Below, in pieces: positions 1 through 10,617 of a DNA stretch of 64,000 nt (the stretch's first letter is position 1; the number at the start of each line of letters is the position of its first letter). Under the pieces are notes generated by a model, which worked only from the letters and a program-made list of their open reading frames with translations, did no database searches and was not told where the DNA came from. The translations under genes were made by a program, and so were the position numbers. Source of the DNA: Ctenosaura bakeri (Eukaryota; Chordata; Lepidosauria; Squamata; Iguanidae); contig CAOLHI010000024.1 of assembly GCA_948474755.1 (NCBI GenBank), forward strand, positions 806,001-870,000, given 5' to 3'.

Positions 1-233
1 AGTTCTTCTTGGTCCTAAAATGGACCAAAAAGGCCCCAAGACATAGTAAAAATTCTCCCCATGTCCCCTAGAGGATGCCTGGGGGCACATGGGGGCAATT
101 TCATTACAAGATCAGGAACAGTGAGAGGATGCACAAGTCTCCTGGAGGAAGAGAAAGTGTTCTCCTACCTTTCTACGGTTGCCTACCCTTGTCTTACTAG
201 GAGTTACATAAACTAGGAGACCACAAACCCATA

Positions 234-269
234 AATCAATCAATCAATCAATCCATCCATCCATCCATC
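234..269. repeat. (AATC)n/(ATCC)n microsatellite
   Basis: AATC repeats switch to ATCC repeats without interruption, so two related tetranucleotide tracts are fused end to end. Confidence 0.95.
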
Positions 270-760
270 GGGCATATTACAGGATGGTAAAATGGGCAGG
301 GTCAATGGAGACGCTGAGAACTAAGGGGGGAAAAGGTTCAGCAAGCCTGATCCAGCCTGGAGGCTAACAGTTCCTCACTTCTTCTTTAAGGCAATCTCTT
401 GTTTTTAAATAGGCAGTGCTCACAGCAGCAGTGAGGAAGTGGTTTGCATTTGTAACCCAAAAAGGGCCAAAATCAGGATAGCATAGGGAAAGATGTCAGA
501 TAGCTATGCCCACTCTACTTCAAAACAATAAGGGCCACAAAGGGGCAGGAGACGTGGCGAGACATGGTTTTGATAATGCAGATCTGATAATCCTCACATA
601 ATATTCTAAATTACGTAGACAATGATGTTTGGCAGATGCAAAGCTCTTGTACAGCTCTGTCCAGCACAGCTTGCACAGATCACTTCAGCTTTATCCATGT
701 ATTCCATATAGTAGTAAATTAAAGAGGGGCTTTAGGGAAAGCAAAATTTTCAAATAACTA

Positions 761-982
761 CAGTGGGCCCTCATCTCATGCGACCTCCGCACAAGTGAAT
801 GCAAGGTCGTGTGAAGCATCATGTGGCATAATAGTCAATGGATGCAGCAGGGATGCAATTGTGCTGCCATGGGCGCACGCACACACACACTGTGCCACTG
901 ATTATAATGGGATGTGATGCTCTCCATTTGTTTTATGCAGGGGTTCTTGGAATAGATCCCACCATATATGGTGGGCACACTG
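761..982. mobile_element. Tigger/pogo-like MITE
   Basis: The left end reads CAGTGGGCCCTCAT and the reverse complement of the right end reads CAGTGTGCCCACCAT. Both ends are flanked by TA (759-760 and 983-984), the target duplication expected for Tc1/mariner-type elements. At 222 bp it is far too short to encode a transposase. Confidence 0.7.
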
Positions 983-1009
983 TATTGTTTTTAGAAAGCA
1001 GATGTTATA

Positions 1010-1700
1010 CAGTAGGTCCCCAGGATCTCCTGGACCAGTATCCATGGTTTCACTTACCCACAATCCACTCCAGGTCTGGGCAGCTGCCATACAGCAAAGT
1101 CCTTGCTATGCACAGCCGGACCCCTGAACCTCTCTATGCCAAGGAAGGAGTCTCCCTCCCGCTCCAGCCAATAAAAGTGCACAGTGAGGCACAGCTGGGC
1201 CCTCTATTCCTCTCTCAGCCAAGGAAGGGGTCTCCCGCCCTTCCTAGCCGAGAGAAGTACATGGCAAGGCACAGCCAGCCTCCATCTCTCTCTCCTTCCA
1301 CAGTTATAAGAAGCGCCTGGTTCCTTCCTGCACCTCTCAGACAAGGAAGGAGTCTCCCTTCAACTCAGGTAAAAAGAGACAACACAGTGAGGCACAATCC
1401 AGTCCCCATGCCTCTCTCAGTCACGGAAAGAATCTTCCTCTGCCCCTGGCCAACAGAGGCACACAGCTCCACTCATATATCTCTCAGCTGAAAAAGGAGG
1501 GAGACTCCTTCCTTCGCTGAGAAAGCTTCGGAAAGTCCAGCTGCGCAGAGCCACATGCTTCTCTTGGCTGAGAAAGGAGGTGGACACTCCTTCCTCGGCC
1601 AAAAGAGGCACAGGAAGCCTAACTGTAGAAAGCCACCTGCCTTTCTTGGCCAAAGGAGATGGACACTTCTTCCTTGGCTGAGGGAGGCACATGGCTCCGA
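1010..1700. repeat. Degenerate minisatellite behind a Tigger-like terminus
   Basis: The block opens with CAGTAGGTCCCC next to a TA, like one end of a Tigger-type element. It then runs through imperfect units of very roughly 70-80 bp, each holding a form of GCCAAGGAAGGAGTCTCCC followed by a GAGGCACAG motif (near 1139, 1219, 1342 and 1421). From about 1490 the motif also appears in reverse orientation. No matching right terminus is visible. Long chance reading frames in it follow from the repeat. Confidence 0.6.
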
Positions 1701-1937
1701 GTTGCATTATAAATGACTCAGACTTAGTTGGATTAAATTAACAATTATCAAAGCAAGCAGTAAAATATAATTTAGCCTGATGATAATAAAAGTCTCAAAG
1801 AACAAAGTGCTTTCACAGGAAAGAGGGAGGTTTTTTCCTGCTTTACTCTAACCTCAGTGAGTCTACATCTTGCTGCCAGCATCTTTCATATTTTAAAGTT
1901 AACCACAAAAAGCCAAGTGCACCTATGACAACCTTAC

Positions 1938-2043
1938 CTCCTAACAAAAGATTCAAATGCTTGAATGCAATATTCTCGAAGTTCATCATCATCTACATTA
2001 CAAAATTTTACTACCAAAGGGATAATTTTCTCCAAGTATTCAC
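1938..2043 (-). CDS. CAND1: CAND1 coding exon 6
   Basis: The 106-nt exon encodes residues 251-284 plus the split codons at both ends. It starts after acceptor CATCAG with GT GAA TAC (…[16 protein letters not shown]) and runs through an acidic DDDEL stretch to ESFVR. The donor is AG|GTAAGG. It belongs to a HEAT-repeat helix pair. Intron 5 before it is only 97 bp (2044-2140). Confidence 0.96.
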
Positions 2044-2140
2044 CTGATGGCAGAAAACAGAAAGAGTAATTCATATGAAACACTGTGCAACCCTTCATAT
2101 GAAACACAACAAGACTTCAATAACATGTAAATTTATTTAC

Positions 2141-2397
2141 CTATTCTATGACCTGCTTGCCTACTGATGGCAGCAATACACTGTATATAGGTCCTAGTTG
2201 TTGACATGGAGTCATTTTTAGAAAGTTCTGTCAACAGATGCTCAATAAGATCAACAAACACTATGTTGCCACAACTCATAACAAGATGACCAAGAGCAAT
2301 GATGGTTCTTTTTCTCACAGCAAGCCTTGGACTAGTCAGCTGAGGAAGCAGACAGGTCAGAATAGAAGGATGGAAGTTAACGAGCAGTCCTCCTTGC
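2141..2397 (-). CDS. CAND1: CAND1 coding exon 5
   Basis: The 257-nt exon encodes residues 165-249 (QGGLLVNFHPSILTCLLPQL through AGHRI) plus split codons. The acceptor is TTTAAG|G and the donor is G|GTAAAT. The sequence includes the conserved RKRTIIALGHLVMSCGN segment. One residue in HLLTELSKND appears to be Thr where I recall Ser in human, a conservative change. It is the longest exon in the window. Confidence 0.97.
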
Positions 2398-2969
2398 CTT
2401 AAATAGACAAAAATTAATTCAGAGAAAACAGTAAATATAACAGATTATGTTGCCCAGGTGTTTCCATCATTTATTTTTCTCTAAACTTACACTTTCAAAT
2501 GCTTTTCCAGGTAACACTTAAGCTGCCTTTGCTCTATCAAATGACCTCCATCCTCTCAATTATTGAAAACAGCAGCAACTAACACAAATCACCAGCAATA
2601 CACTCATTCAACTTCATTAATGACCTCTTCAATAAAGAGTTCCCAGACATATGAATTGTATATAAATAGCACTTACAACAGTTAGTGAGAAAGAGTACTA
2701 AAGGCTTAAAATAAATGGCTCCTAATTTACTGTGCTATCCACCATGTGTCATGATAATTATTTTAAGACAGTTGTCATTTTTAATGTTATTTTCATTTCT
2801 GGTAATTAAACAAAAGTAATAATACTATCTTGTTTTAATTTTGTTATTAAATTGTTCTATACTACCTTGACAAGATTTTGTCTAGAAAGCTGGCCTAAAA
2901 ACAATTATAAAATGTTTTCAGCAATCTGCAGAACAACTCTGTATCAGCTACTTTTATATACATATTTAC
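2398..2969 (-). other. CAND1: CAND1 intron 4
   Basis: A 572-bp AT-rich intron with donor GTAAAT at its upper end. I see no repeat or additional exon in it. Confidence 0.85.
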
Positions 2970-3093
2970 CTGCTCAGCATGTCAGCCATGATGTCCAAGG
3001 CCTCTAACTGAACAGATACATCTTCTTGTTTGGCAATTGCACTGGTGAGACGACCAGTGATCTTTTTACAAACATTAGCTGCTAATGCAGAAC
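2970..3093 (-). CDS. CAND1: CAND1 coding exon 4
   Basis: The 124-nt exon encodes residues 124-163 ([20 protein letters not shown] through IMADMLS) plus split codons. The acceptor is TTTCTAG|GT and the donor is AG|GTAAAT. Frame and sequence continue directly from exon 3 (…PPASSG). Plus-strand reading frames across it are antisense shadows. Confidence 0.97.
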
Positions 3094-4847
3094 CTAGAAA
3101 TATGACAGAACATAAAAAATTTTCACTAAAGCCTGTAACAAACTATATTAGCACTGATTTGACCATTTTTTCCAAACTAAATATGGCTTTCTATGATAAT
3201 TTATTGGACTCAATTACAGAAAAGGCTGACAAGTCATTCTGGAAAAGGTCATTCTGATTATTTTCTAATAATCTGTAAGCTCAAAACACATACACAAAAC
3301 TGCAAACTGATGCCACATACACCAACTTGTCAAATGCACTATAACCCATTAAGAGCAATTACTGTTCAAATTTCCAACCAGAAATGACTACTTCAAAGAT
3401 TATTCAGAAGAAGTACGGTATATTAGTAAAGCAAGCTGATAAAACATGATCACCTCACAAATAAAAATTTTCTATTATTTTACAACTCAGGCCTACAACA
3501 AAAAGTTGCACTCCAAACTGCTGTTAACAGGTTAATCTACTCTATTTCCTTTTTTTCCTGCTTTTCCCAGTTCTCCTCCTCAAGAAGTCACCATTCTGTA
3601 TTAGCTGAGCACAGTCACTTGGTATTTGCAACTTAACTCTTTTTTTTTTAATTTAAATGTATGTAAGCTTTGTCCTAATAAGCACATACCTCCTTCTAGC
3701 ACATGGATAGTGTCATCGTGTAAGCAAAAGCACTCATTTCCAAGGTGCAAACAGAAAGAATTATATTTATGGGATAAAACCAATCTTAAGAACTTTCAGT
3801 TCTTCACTCAATAGAAAAGTAAATTCATGTATTAAATTACCCCACTGTGTCCCAAAACAGCAAGGCAATTAAAAAAAGAAGAAGAAGAAAAGTCAGGATA
3901 GAAATGCTGGCAAATTGTACATTTCTTCAACTTTGGAGATAAGCTGTTCAGTTAACTTATTTCCACTAATTTCAGGGGCTTGTTTTTTTTAAGTACTCTC
4001 ATATATAGGACAGTTATGGACATAAACCATGACTGTAACTGACTTTTCACCTTGAACTGGCAATTCCTATTTCAATTAAATGGCACAATACAGCTCCACG
4101 CAAATCACCACTGATCTTGACAAGAGGCAAATAACAACCAAACTGTGTATACCTTAAAGTTGAAAATTATTTTTAAGAAAGAAAAGGTATTAATCAGTTC
4201 GACAGCCAGCATTAACACAGCAGGTAAGAGAATATGAGCAGAATGAAGCCAAGGAGCTAAGAACTCAGAGAATAAAGCCCTCAGTTATCACACACTTATC
4301 TGAACCTATCTGATTCAAAGTGGGATGAAATACAAAGTTGCAGGCCCAAGCCACTAAAAGCCCATTGAATTATTTACTATAGGCTGCTTTCCTTGAGAAA
4401 CATCATATTGTAGTACAAGGACCATTTCACTCCAAAATGCAGGCAGAAAAATGACCTTTTTGGAAAAATGAGCAGTTACATTGCATACAACCTGTACACT
4501 TCCAGCATAAATCCTGCACCATGCTGTATGACAGACTAGTATCACACAATATCATACATTGAATCTTAAGGAACAATATGTGTACCCAGCCCAGCTCCTG
4601 AGTTCTTCTTGCTTCCTCTCTCCTCAAACAAACACCTCAGCTAGAAATTAGATAAGAGAATTAGGACACTTAACAGCAAGGACTAACATTCCCCCATCCA
4701 ATTATGTTTGAATGATCAGGTAGCATTTTTAAAAATCTTCAAGTAAAATACCTCAGTGTTAGTTAGAACTATATCTGAACCCACATTCATGAACCACATC
4801 AAATGGAAAAGCAATAACTGAACACAGAGAAGAAAAAGAAAAGTTAC
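3094..4847 (-). other. CAND1: CAND1 intron 3
   Basis: A 1,754-bp AT-rich intron with donor GTAACT. No interspersed repeat, RNA gene or extra exon was recognised in it. A short GAA-rich tract lies near 3875-3890. Confidence 0.8.
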
Positions 4848-5002
4848 CGCTGGATGCAGGAGGAAGTTCTCCAATGACTGTTTTAAGGCCAATGCTTGAA
4901 ATATCACGTAGCTGCTCTTTATCAGAAAGCATATTAGTACAAAGGGTATCTACAATTGTCTCCACTTGGTATTCTTTCACTTTACTCACCAATGGCCCGA
5001 GG
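4848..5002 (-). CDS. CAND1: CAND1 coding exon 3
   Basis: The 155-nt exon encodes residues 72-122 ([20 protein letters not shown] through LPPASS). It starts after acceptor CTTTACAG with the C that completes Cys71 and ends G|GTAACT. Translation read past the donor diverges into intron sequence, which marks the border. Confidence 0.97.
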
Positions 5003-5159
5003 CTGTAAAGAAACCCAAATAATATTTACTGGAGCTTAAAACAGATAAAAATCACATTTAGACATTTGCTTGCTTGTATTGACAAGTAAAACAAGGTCTG
5101 AAAATCAGCAGACATAAGCTTCCCTGCACCTACTTAAATCAAAAGCCGTCAGATCTAAT

Positions 5160-5742
5160 TGTGTTTGACTGTAGTATATATATTCTGATGCTATTTCAAC
5201 TAACTTGGAGAAGTGACAATTTCAAAGACTATACACACATTCATAAAAAAATTGTCAGCAGTCAAAAACTAATCACAATCAAGAACCAAATATACATAAC
5301 CAGAACTGTCAGAGACATGTGTAGCTATCATCTATCTGAAACATTTCCCATACAGAAAGGGACAAGGCAAGGATGCTCTCTGTCTCCATTACTGTTTATT
5401 TCAATATTAGAAGTGCTTCTAAAAAACCTTGGAAAGCAGGAGGGTATTTGATGCGTGAGGATTGGGAAAGATGAATATAAAGCCCGGGCGTTTGCTGACC
5501 ATGTGGTGCTTTTTTTGGAAGAACTGCTACACTGAATAGTCAATGTAAATAGAGAGATAAATCAGTTTGGTGAGCTGGTAGGGTTTAAGATCAATAAACA
5601 TAAAACAAAAATGTTAGTTAAAAGACATCAAAAATCAAGAGAAAAGCCAATTAGAGAATTATATGGAGTCCAGTGTACCCATAGTGTAAAGTACCTGGGA
5701 ATTCAGGTTACAAATAATAACAATCAACTATTTCAAAATAGA
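5160..5742 (+). pseudogene. L1 LINE ORF2 fragment, reverse transcriptase part
   Basis: The translation carries the L1 reverse-transcriptase segment KGTRQGCSLSPLLFISILEV (near 5357-5415). Further on the catalytic [FY]ADD motif reads FADH at about 5492-5503, so the second aspartate is lost. A stop after GKQEGI (near 5452) breaks the frame. The segment ends where the Penelope-like element begins and the same L1 resumes near 7183. This is a dead, old copy. Confidence 0.85.
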
Positions 5743-5820
5743 GTCGAAGGTTTTCACAGGCAGAATCCATTGGTTCTTGTGAGTTTTTCGGGCTTTGAGA
5801 TCGTGTTCTGGTTGTATTTT

Positions 5821-5865
5821 CTCCTGACGTTTTGCCGGCAACTGTGGCTGGCATCTTCAGACGAA
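5821..5865 (-). ncRNA. Hammerhead-ribozyme-like motif, degraded (left Penelope terminus)
   Basis: Read on the minus strand it gives CTGAAGA, a near-complementary helix II (GCCAGC/GCCGGC with one A-C mismatch), then AAAACGTC. The hammerhead core needs GAAA, so its first G is mutated. Helix I also has one mismatch. It is probably inactive. Confidence 0.55.
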
Positions 5866-6196
5866 TGGTGAATTGGAGGTGGAGTGGAGAATATATAGCC
5901 ATGGGGTAGCCATGGGGTAGCCATGGGAAGCCCGCTCAGCCCGGTGATAGCAAATTTTTAAATGGAGCACTTTGAAAGGCAAGCCCTGGAAACAGCACCA
6001 AAAGAGCCCACTACATGGTTCCGGTATGTGGATGACACCTTCATCATTTGGAGCCACCGTGATGAACAGCTGACCCAGTTTCTGGACCATCTAAACAGCA
6101 TGCACCCAAACATCCATGAAGAAAGAAAATGAGAGAAAACTACCATTTCTGGATGTCCTAGTCACCCGCAAACCCAACCATTGACTTGGCCACACG

Positions 6197-6766
6197 GTGT
6201 ACAGAAAACCTACACACACACACAGATATCTACATAAAGACTCCAACCATCACCCAGGGCAAAAAAGCAGCACAATAAAAACTCTGGTAGACCGTGCAAA
6301 AAGAATTTGTGAACCTCACCTCTTGAATGAGAAACTGAATCATTTAAACTGCGCTCTACAGGCTAATGGGTACTCCAGCTCAGATATCAGAAGGGCCTCA
6401 AGACCCCGAAAAAACCACAGGAGTAAGGATAAATAGCCACCTGAAGGGAATGTGTTTTTACCATATATCAAAGGAGTCACTGACCGAATAGGGAAACTTA
6501 TGAAGAAACATAACCTCCGAACAATTTACAGACCAACCAGGAAAATTCAACAAATGCTTCGCTCAGCAAAGGACAAGAGGGATCCCCTAACTTCCACAGG
6601 AGTTTACCGCATACTGTGCAGCTGTGGTCAGGTCTACATAGGGACCACAAAACACACATCCACACACAAATCAAAGAACACAAAAATACTGCAGGCTGAT
6701 CCAGCCAGAAAAGTCAGCAGTAGCAGAGCACACTATAAACCAGCCCGGACACAGAATGTTATTTGA
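6197..6766 (+). pseudogene. Penelope linker and GIY-YIG endonuclease remnant
   Basis: Two open segments, 6197-6436 and 6452-6766, cover the region between the reverse transcriptase and the endonuclease and the start of the GIY-YIG nuclease. In living copies this nuclease nicks the target DNA. The visible core is GVYRILCSCGQVYIG. The segments are in different frames and the domain's C-terminal part is scrambled, so no functional protein is expected. Confidence 0.8.
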
Positions 6767-7080
6767 AAGCACAGAAATTCTGGACCATTCTAACAACTAC
6801 CAGGTCAGGTTACACAGAGAGGCCATTGAAATCCACAAACACTTCGGATAATTTTAACAGGAAAGAGGAGACTTGGAAGGTCAACAAAATTTGGCTGCCA
6901 GTATTGAAAAACACCAAAATCAAAACACAAAAGATACTAACGAGCTCCACCTGGGCTCAGGAAGTCTCCCTCCAGGAACAAGTATTCAATACACACAATA
7001 GGACTATTATGCTAATTGCTCCCTCCCCTCTGGAGGAGGAGACTGGCATATATATTCTCCACTCCACTTCCAATTCACCA

Positions 7081-7125
7081 TTCCTCTGAAGATGGCAGCC
7101 ACAGTTGCAGGCGAAACGTCAGGAG
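7081..7125 (+). ncRNA. Hammerhead-ribozyme-like motif (right Penelope terminus)
   Basis: The order TTCCT, CTGAAGA (7086-7092), helix II arm, GAAA (7113-7116), CGTC (7117-7120), AGGAG fits a type I hammerhead with a minimal two-pair helix III (AC/GU with no loop) and cleavage after the C at 7120. Helix I pairs UUCCU with AGGAG (one G-U). Both core boxes fit the consensus, with CUGANGA position 7 an A. Helix II has two mismatches (G7095-G7111, A7097-A7109). Such minimal hammerheads are known from Penelope-like elements and act as dimers. Activity of this copy is uncertain. Confidence 0.7.
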
Positions 7126-7182
7126 AAAATACAACCAGAACACATTCTCAAAGCCCGAAAAACCCACAAGAACCAATATTAA

Positions 7183-9345
7183 CAGCCTGGAAATCTATTC
7201 AGGGAAAAATGGAGGTCTGGAAATGATTAGGCTTGTCTTTATTGGGAAAAATATCATTGTTTAAAATGAGCATTTTAATGCATATGTTATTTCTACTCCA
7301 AACGATTCCAATACCCATCCCTTACAGGTGGTTTGAGAACTGTAAAAAAGATATAGTAAGATTCTTCTGGGATGGGGAAAAACCGAGGGTTAAGCTTAAA
7401 CCGACGACTGACCTCCAGGAACAAGGTGGATTCTCTATGCCTGATTTAAGAATATATTGTGTGGCTGCATGCTTGGTTTGGTTAAGATCATGGGTATTCT
7501 TGAACAATCGTCAACTCCTGGTGCTGGAGGGGCATGATCTACACTTCGGGTGGCACGCCTACCTATGGTATGGCAAGGCCAAGGTGCAGAAAGTGTTCTT
7601 CTGACATGTAATTCAGAAATCTCTCTTTAAGATATGGATTAAGTATAAACCCCTCTTATATGCTAAGCTGCCACCTTCTATTTCTCCAGCAGAAGCACTC
7701 CAGATAAAAGGCCTTAGGAAAGAGGCAAAGTGGTTTACCTATAAAGATCTAGCATGTTTGGAAGATAGGGTAGTTAAACTGAAAGATCAACAACAGCTTC
7801 AACAAGAGGAGATTGTTATACAGTGGTTTCCTTACTTCCAGATTAAAGAGAGGTTCAAAAAGGATATGGAAAGAGGAGGTATAACCTTGGAACCACCACC
7901 TCTAGAAAAACAATGGCAGGGTGGGGATTCCCACCTGTTGCCAAAAATGTATAAATTAATATTGGAGATAAATCTGGAAGGAGAAACCATTAAAGATTAC
8001 ATGATTAATTGGGCGCAAGACTTAGGCCATAATATTTATCTAGAAGAATGGCAAATGGTGTGGGGAAAACTGTTCAAAATTTACCCGATCTTGCATTTTG
8101 CAAGAGAATGCTCTGAAAAAGTGGTTCAGGTGGTACCTCCCACCTGTGATAATTGTTAAAATGTTTAAGAGTGCAAGGAACAGATGCTGGAAATGTGATA
8201 AAGAGATTAGTACCTTTTTTCACCAGTGATGGGTGTGCCAAAAGGTGAAGAAATTTTGGAGGATGCTATGTTCCAAGATTCAAAAAATGTTGTTTGTTAA
8301 AATAGATCTAAACCTGGAATTTTGCTTACTGAGTATTTTCTATTTGGATAAGCAAATAGAAGAAAAATTCGGTAGATTGATTTGACACATGGTTATGGTG
8401 ACAGGAATTACCCTTGCCAGACATTGGAAAAAAGAGTCGACACCACCCGAGTCAGAATGGTTAGAGAAACTGGCAGAAACTGCCGAGATAGAAAACAAAC
8501 CAGATGGTAAATTCTTAAAAACTTGGCAACCATTGTTAGAGTACCTAAACACTATAACTGGGATCGATTAGTGGATTAAGAGGAAAAATCTGATCAAAAA
8601 ATTAGCTAACAGGAGATTCAAAGTGGGAAGTTTAGAGAAAGAAGTTCAGATAGGGATGTAATGGTTAATTACCCATGAAAACGGTTACTTTTGTAATCAT
8701 GAGACTAGGAAAACTTTTGTGTATACTTCTTTAACAGTATTCATATATTGAAAGTGAAACAGATTTGTATACAGGTTCAAAAGCGTGTGTGCGTGTGTAT
8801 GTACACATATATTACTGTGTGTATACACACACACAGTCTCATTCTTAGTTTGAGGGGGATGGATAAGAAAATTGTCCCATGCTGTCTTGTCATCAGAGGG
8901 GGAGGTCCTCTCTGAATTTATTTGTGTAAATGTCAGATGTTTTGTGTAACCCTAAGCCCATGACTGCTTTCAAACATTTGTATAATTGGGTAAGATCTGG
9001 CGCACTAGGGAATTAGCTTCACAGTTAGCTTATCAGTTTGTTAGTGATTCTAATACTGACCATTATCAGTCTGTGACACTGTTATGTCGATGCTGTTTAG
9101 AAGCACAAGGTGGATGACTTGTTATGTTAATGTTACAGAGTTGCCAGTACAGACCAATGTTTGTACAACAATGTAATGTATGTTATTTATGTACTATGTG
9201 GATATATACGGTTATTTACGATACTATGTGGAAATTTACAATACTATGTGGAAATTTATGGGGGGTATCTTCTCTCTTTCCAATTCCCCCCTTTCTTCTA
9301 CCACTTTGATGAATAAAATAATTTATTAAAAAAAAAGAAATATTC
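7183..9345 (+). pseudogene. L1 LINE ORF2 C-terminal part and 3' tail
   Basis: The L1 continues after the Penelope insertion with LLGKISLFKMSILMHMLFLL (from 7236) and RFFWDGEKPRVKLKPTTD. Broken open segments (7758-8159, 8389-8571) end with LARHWKKESTPPESEW, typical of the L1 ORF2 C-terminus. A 3' untranslated part with a GT/AC tract (about 8786-8832) and AATAAA plus an A-run near 9313-9338 closes the element. Several frameshifts make it nonfunctional. Confidence 0.87.
8786..8834. repeat. (TG)n/(AC)n imperfect tract
   Basis: Alternating purine-pyrimidine GTGTGTGCG and ACACACAC stretches lie within the L1 3' tail, one strand sense switching to the other, which can fold back. Confidence 0.8.
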
Positions 9346-9384
9346 CCTTGATATATCTCAATTTACTGCAGGTGAAAGAAATAG

Positions 9385-9562
9385 GAAATCAAGCGTAACT
9401 ACTACGTGGTGCTGGAGAAGATTTCTACAGACTGCTAAAAAGACACTTCAATGGGTCCTAGAGCAAATCAAGCTTGAACTCTCCCTAGAAGCCAATATGA
9501 CTAAAGTGAGATTATCATACTTTGGACATATCATGAGAAGAGAAAAATGCAAGTTCTATAAA
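9385..9562 (+). mobile_element. BovB/RTE LINE fragment (3' coding end)
   Basis: The stretch tracks the BovB C-terminal coding region: TGGTGCTGGAGAAGATTTCT, then GGTCCTAGAGCAAATCAA, then CATACTTTGGACATATCATG. It aligns by eye with the same region of the larger BovB copy near 24840-24950 and with 36840-36970. Confidence 0.75.
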
Positions 9563-10067
9563 CATAAAAGTTGGTTGTCACAATGTGGAATGTAATTTGC
9601 AAGAGCTTTCATTGTTCATATAAACCAATGTCATGGCTAAAATCATACCATCACTAAGATCTCTGTATGTCTTTTGCTATTCCGTGAAATACGCACAGGG
9701 GAAAAATGTAACTAATATTTATAAAATTGCTTAGGATGTAGAAATAACAAATACAGAATCTTTATCTCTAAGAGTTATTCATGGAAATGGAGCAGATTCA
9801 GAACCGGGGTGCTAAAAGTGGTGGCCCATGGACCAGTGTTAGTCCACAGGCCACCAGCTTCTGACCAATGGATACCAATATGGTACTGACTCCTGGTGCC
9901 TAAAGTGGAATTGGTGGTTCCCTATATCATATACCTTAGAGAAGCACAGGTTTAGAACAAGCATGGGGTGAAATACAAAGGGCCTCCATACAAACTAACT
10001 TCTATTTTTTCATGTATATAATCACACCACTGTACAAGAAATAAAATTTAATAAGATAGATACGTAC

Positions 10068-10211
10068 CATTTGACAGCTAAATTTTGCACTTCACCATTT
10101 TTATCTTCCAACAATTTCAAAATCATTTTGACAACCTTCCTTTCACTGTCATCATCTAGCTTGATAGAATCTTTCTGCAGTTCAGTCATCAAGTCATTTG
10201 TTGCCATAAAC
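10068..10211 (-). CDS. CAND1: CAND1 coding exon 2
   Basis: The 144-nt exon encodes residues 24-70 ([20 protein letters not shown] through VQNLAVK) plus split codons. The G at 10211 completes Arg23, and TG at the end starts Cys71. The acceptor is TTTTCATAG and the donor GTACGT. The internal Met at 10207 is not the start, because exon 1 supplies the true N-terminus. Confidence 0.97.
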
Positions 10212-10617
10212 CTATGAAAAAAGTCAATTCAGTTCATATACTATTGCTTTATGGCACAATAATTTCTACTCTTCATCTTCAAATCTATTTACACAAAGTT
10301 ATTAAAATAGGATATTTTAACTCCCAAACTGTCATAAACAGCATGTTTTACACTGGGATGCAAAGAAACCTTACTACAAATACCACTGTCCCAATAGCCA
10401 TATGGGCAGCTGTTTTATTAAACTGCTTTAATATCTTATTAAAATTCAAGAAAATACATAATAACATAATGGCACAGCATGCAATGTATCGGTCATACCA
10501 CAGAAAGCTTGCCAACACTCAGCAGATCCGAGTTTAAGTAGTGCCTAAACAGAAATACAGTAGGCCCTCCACATTTGCCGGTTAAGCAGTCTCAGATTTG
10601 GCTACTTGCAGATTACT

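Larger units (their letters stand above)
1..1937 (-). other. CAND1: CAND1 intron 6, partial
   Basis: This is the intron downstream of exon 6, cut by the window edge. Its donor is the GTAAGG read on the minus strand just below 1938. It contains an AATC/ATCC microsatellite, a short Tigger-like element and a degenerate minisatellite, each listed separately. Positions 1-230 and 270-758 hold no feature I can name. Confidence 0.85.
5743..7182 (+). mobile_element. Penelope-like retroelement, 5'-truncated, inserted in L1
   Basis: Penelope-like elements encode a reverse transcriptase fused to a GIY-YIG endonuclease. Here only the end of the reverse transcriptase remains: RYVDDTFIIW (YVDD at 6025-6036), then PFLDVLVTRKP with a frameshift and stop, then GHTVYRKPTHTHRYLHKDSN. 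The GIY-YIG core reads GVYRILCSCGQVYIGTT from 6599. Both termini carry copies of the same roughly 160-bp end sequence, the left one (about 5743-5903) inverted relative to the right one (about 7015-7182). The L1 reading resumes directly after it. Confidence 0.88.
5003..10067 (-). other. CAND1: CAND1 intron 2
   Basis: A 5,065-bp intron largely filled by retroelement debris in the opposite orientation to CAND1: an L1 (about 5160-9345) interrupted by a Penelope-like element, then a BovB fragment. The donor is TG|GTACGT and the acceptor TTTACAG. The part from 9570 to 10067 shows nothing I can name. Confidence 0.9.

Noticed and set aside
234..269. CRISPR-like array
   Set aside because: Simple tetranucleotide repeat without spacers; the window is eukaryotic.
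838..1491. 217-codon open frame
   Set aside because: It runs through a Tigger-like MITE and a minisatellite and has no domain.
10022..10207. Met at 10207 as an alternative CAND1 start
   Set aside because: It lies inside exon 2 in frame with exon 1, whose ATG has a strong context and the family N-terminus.
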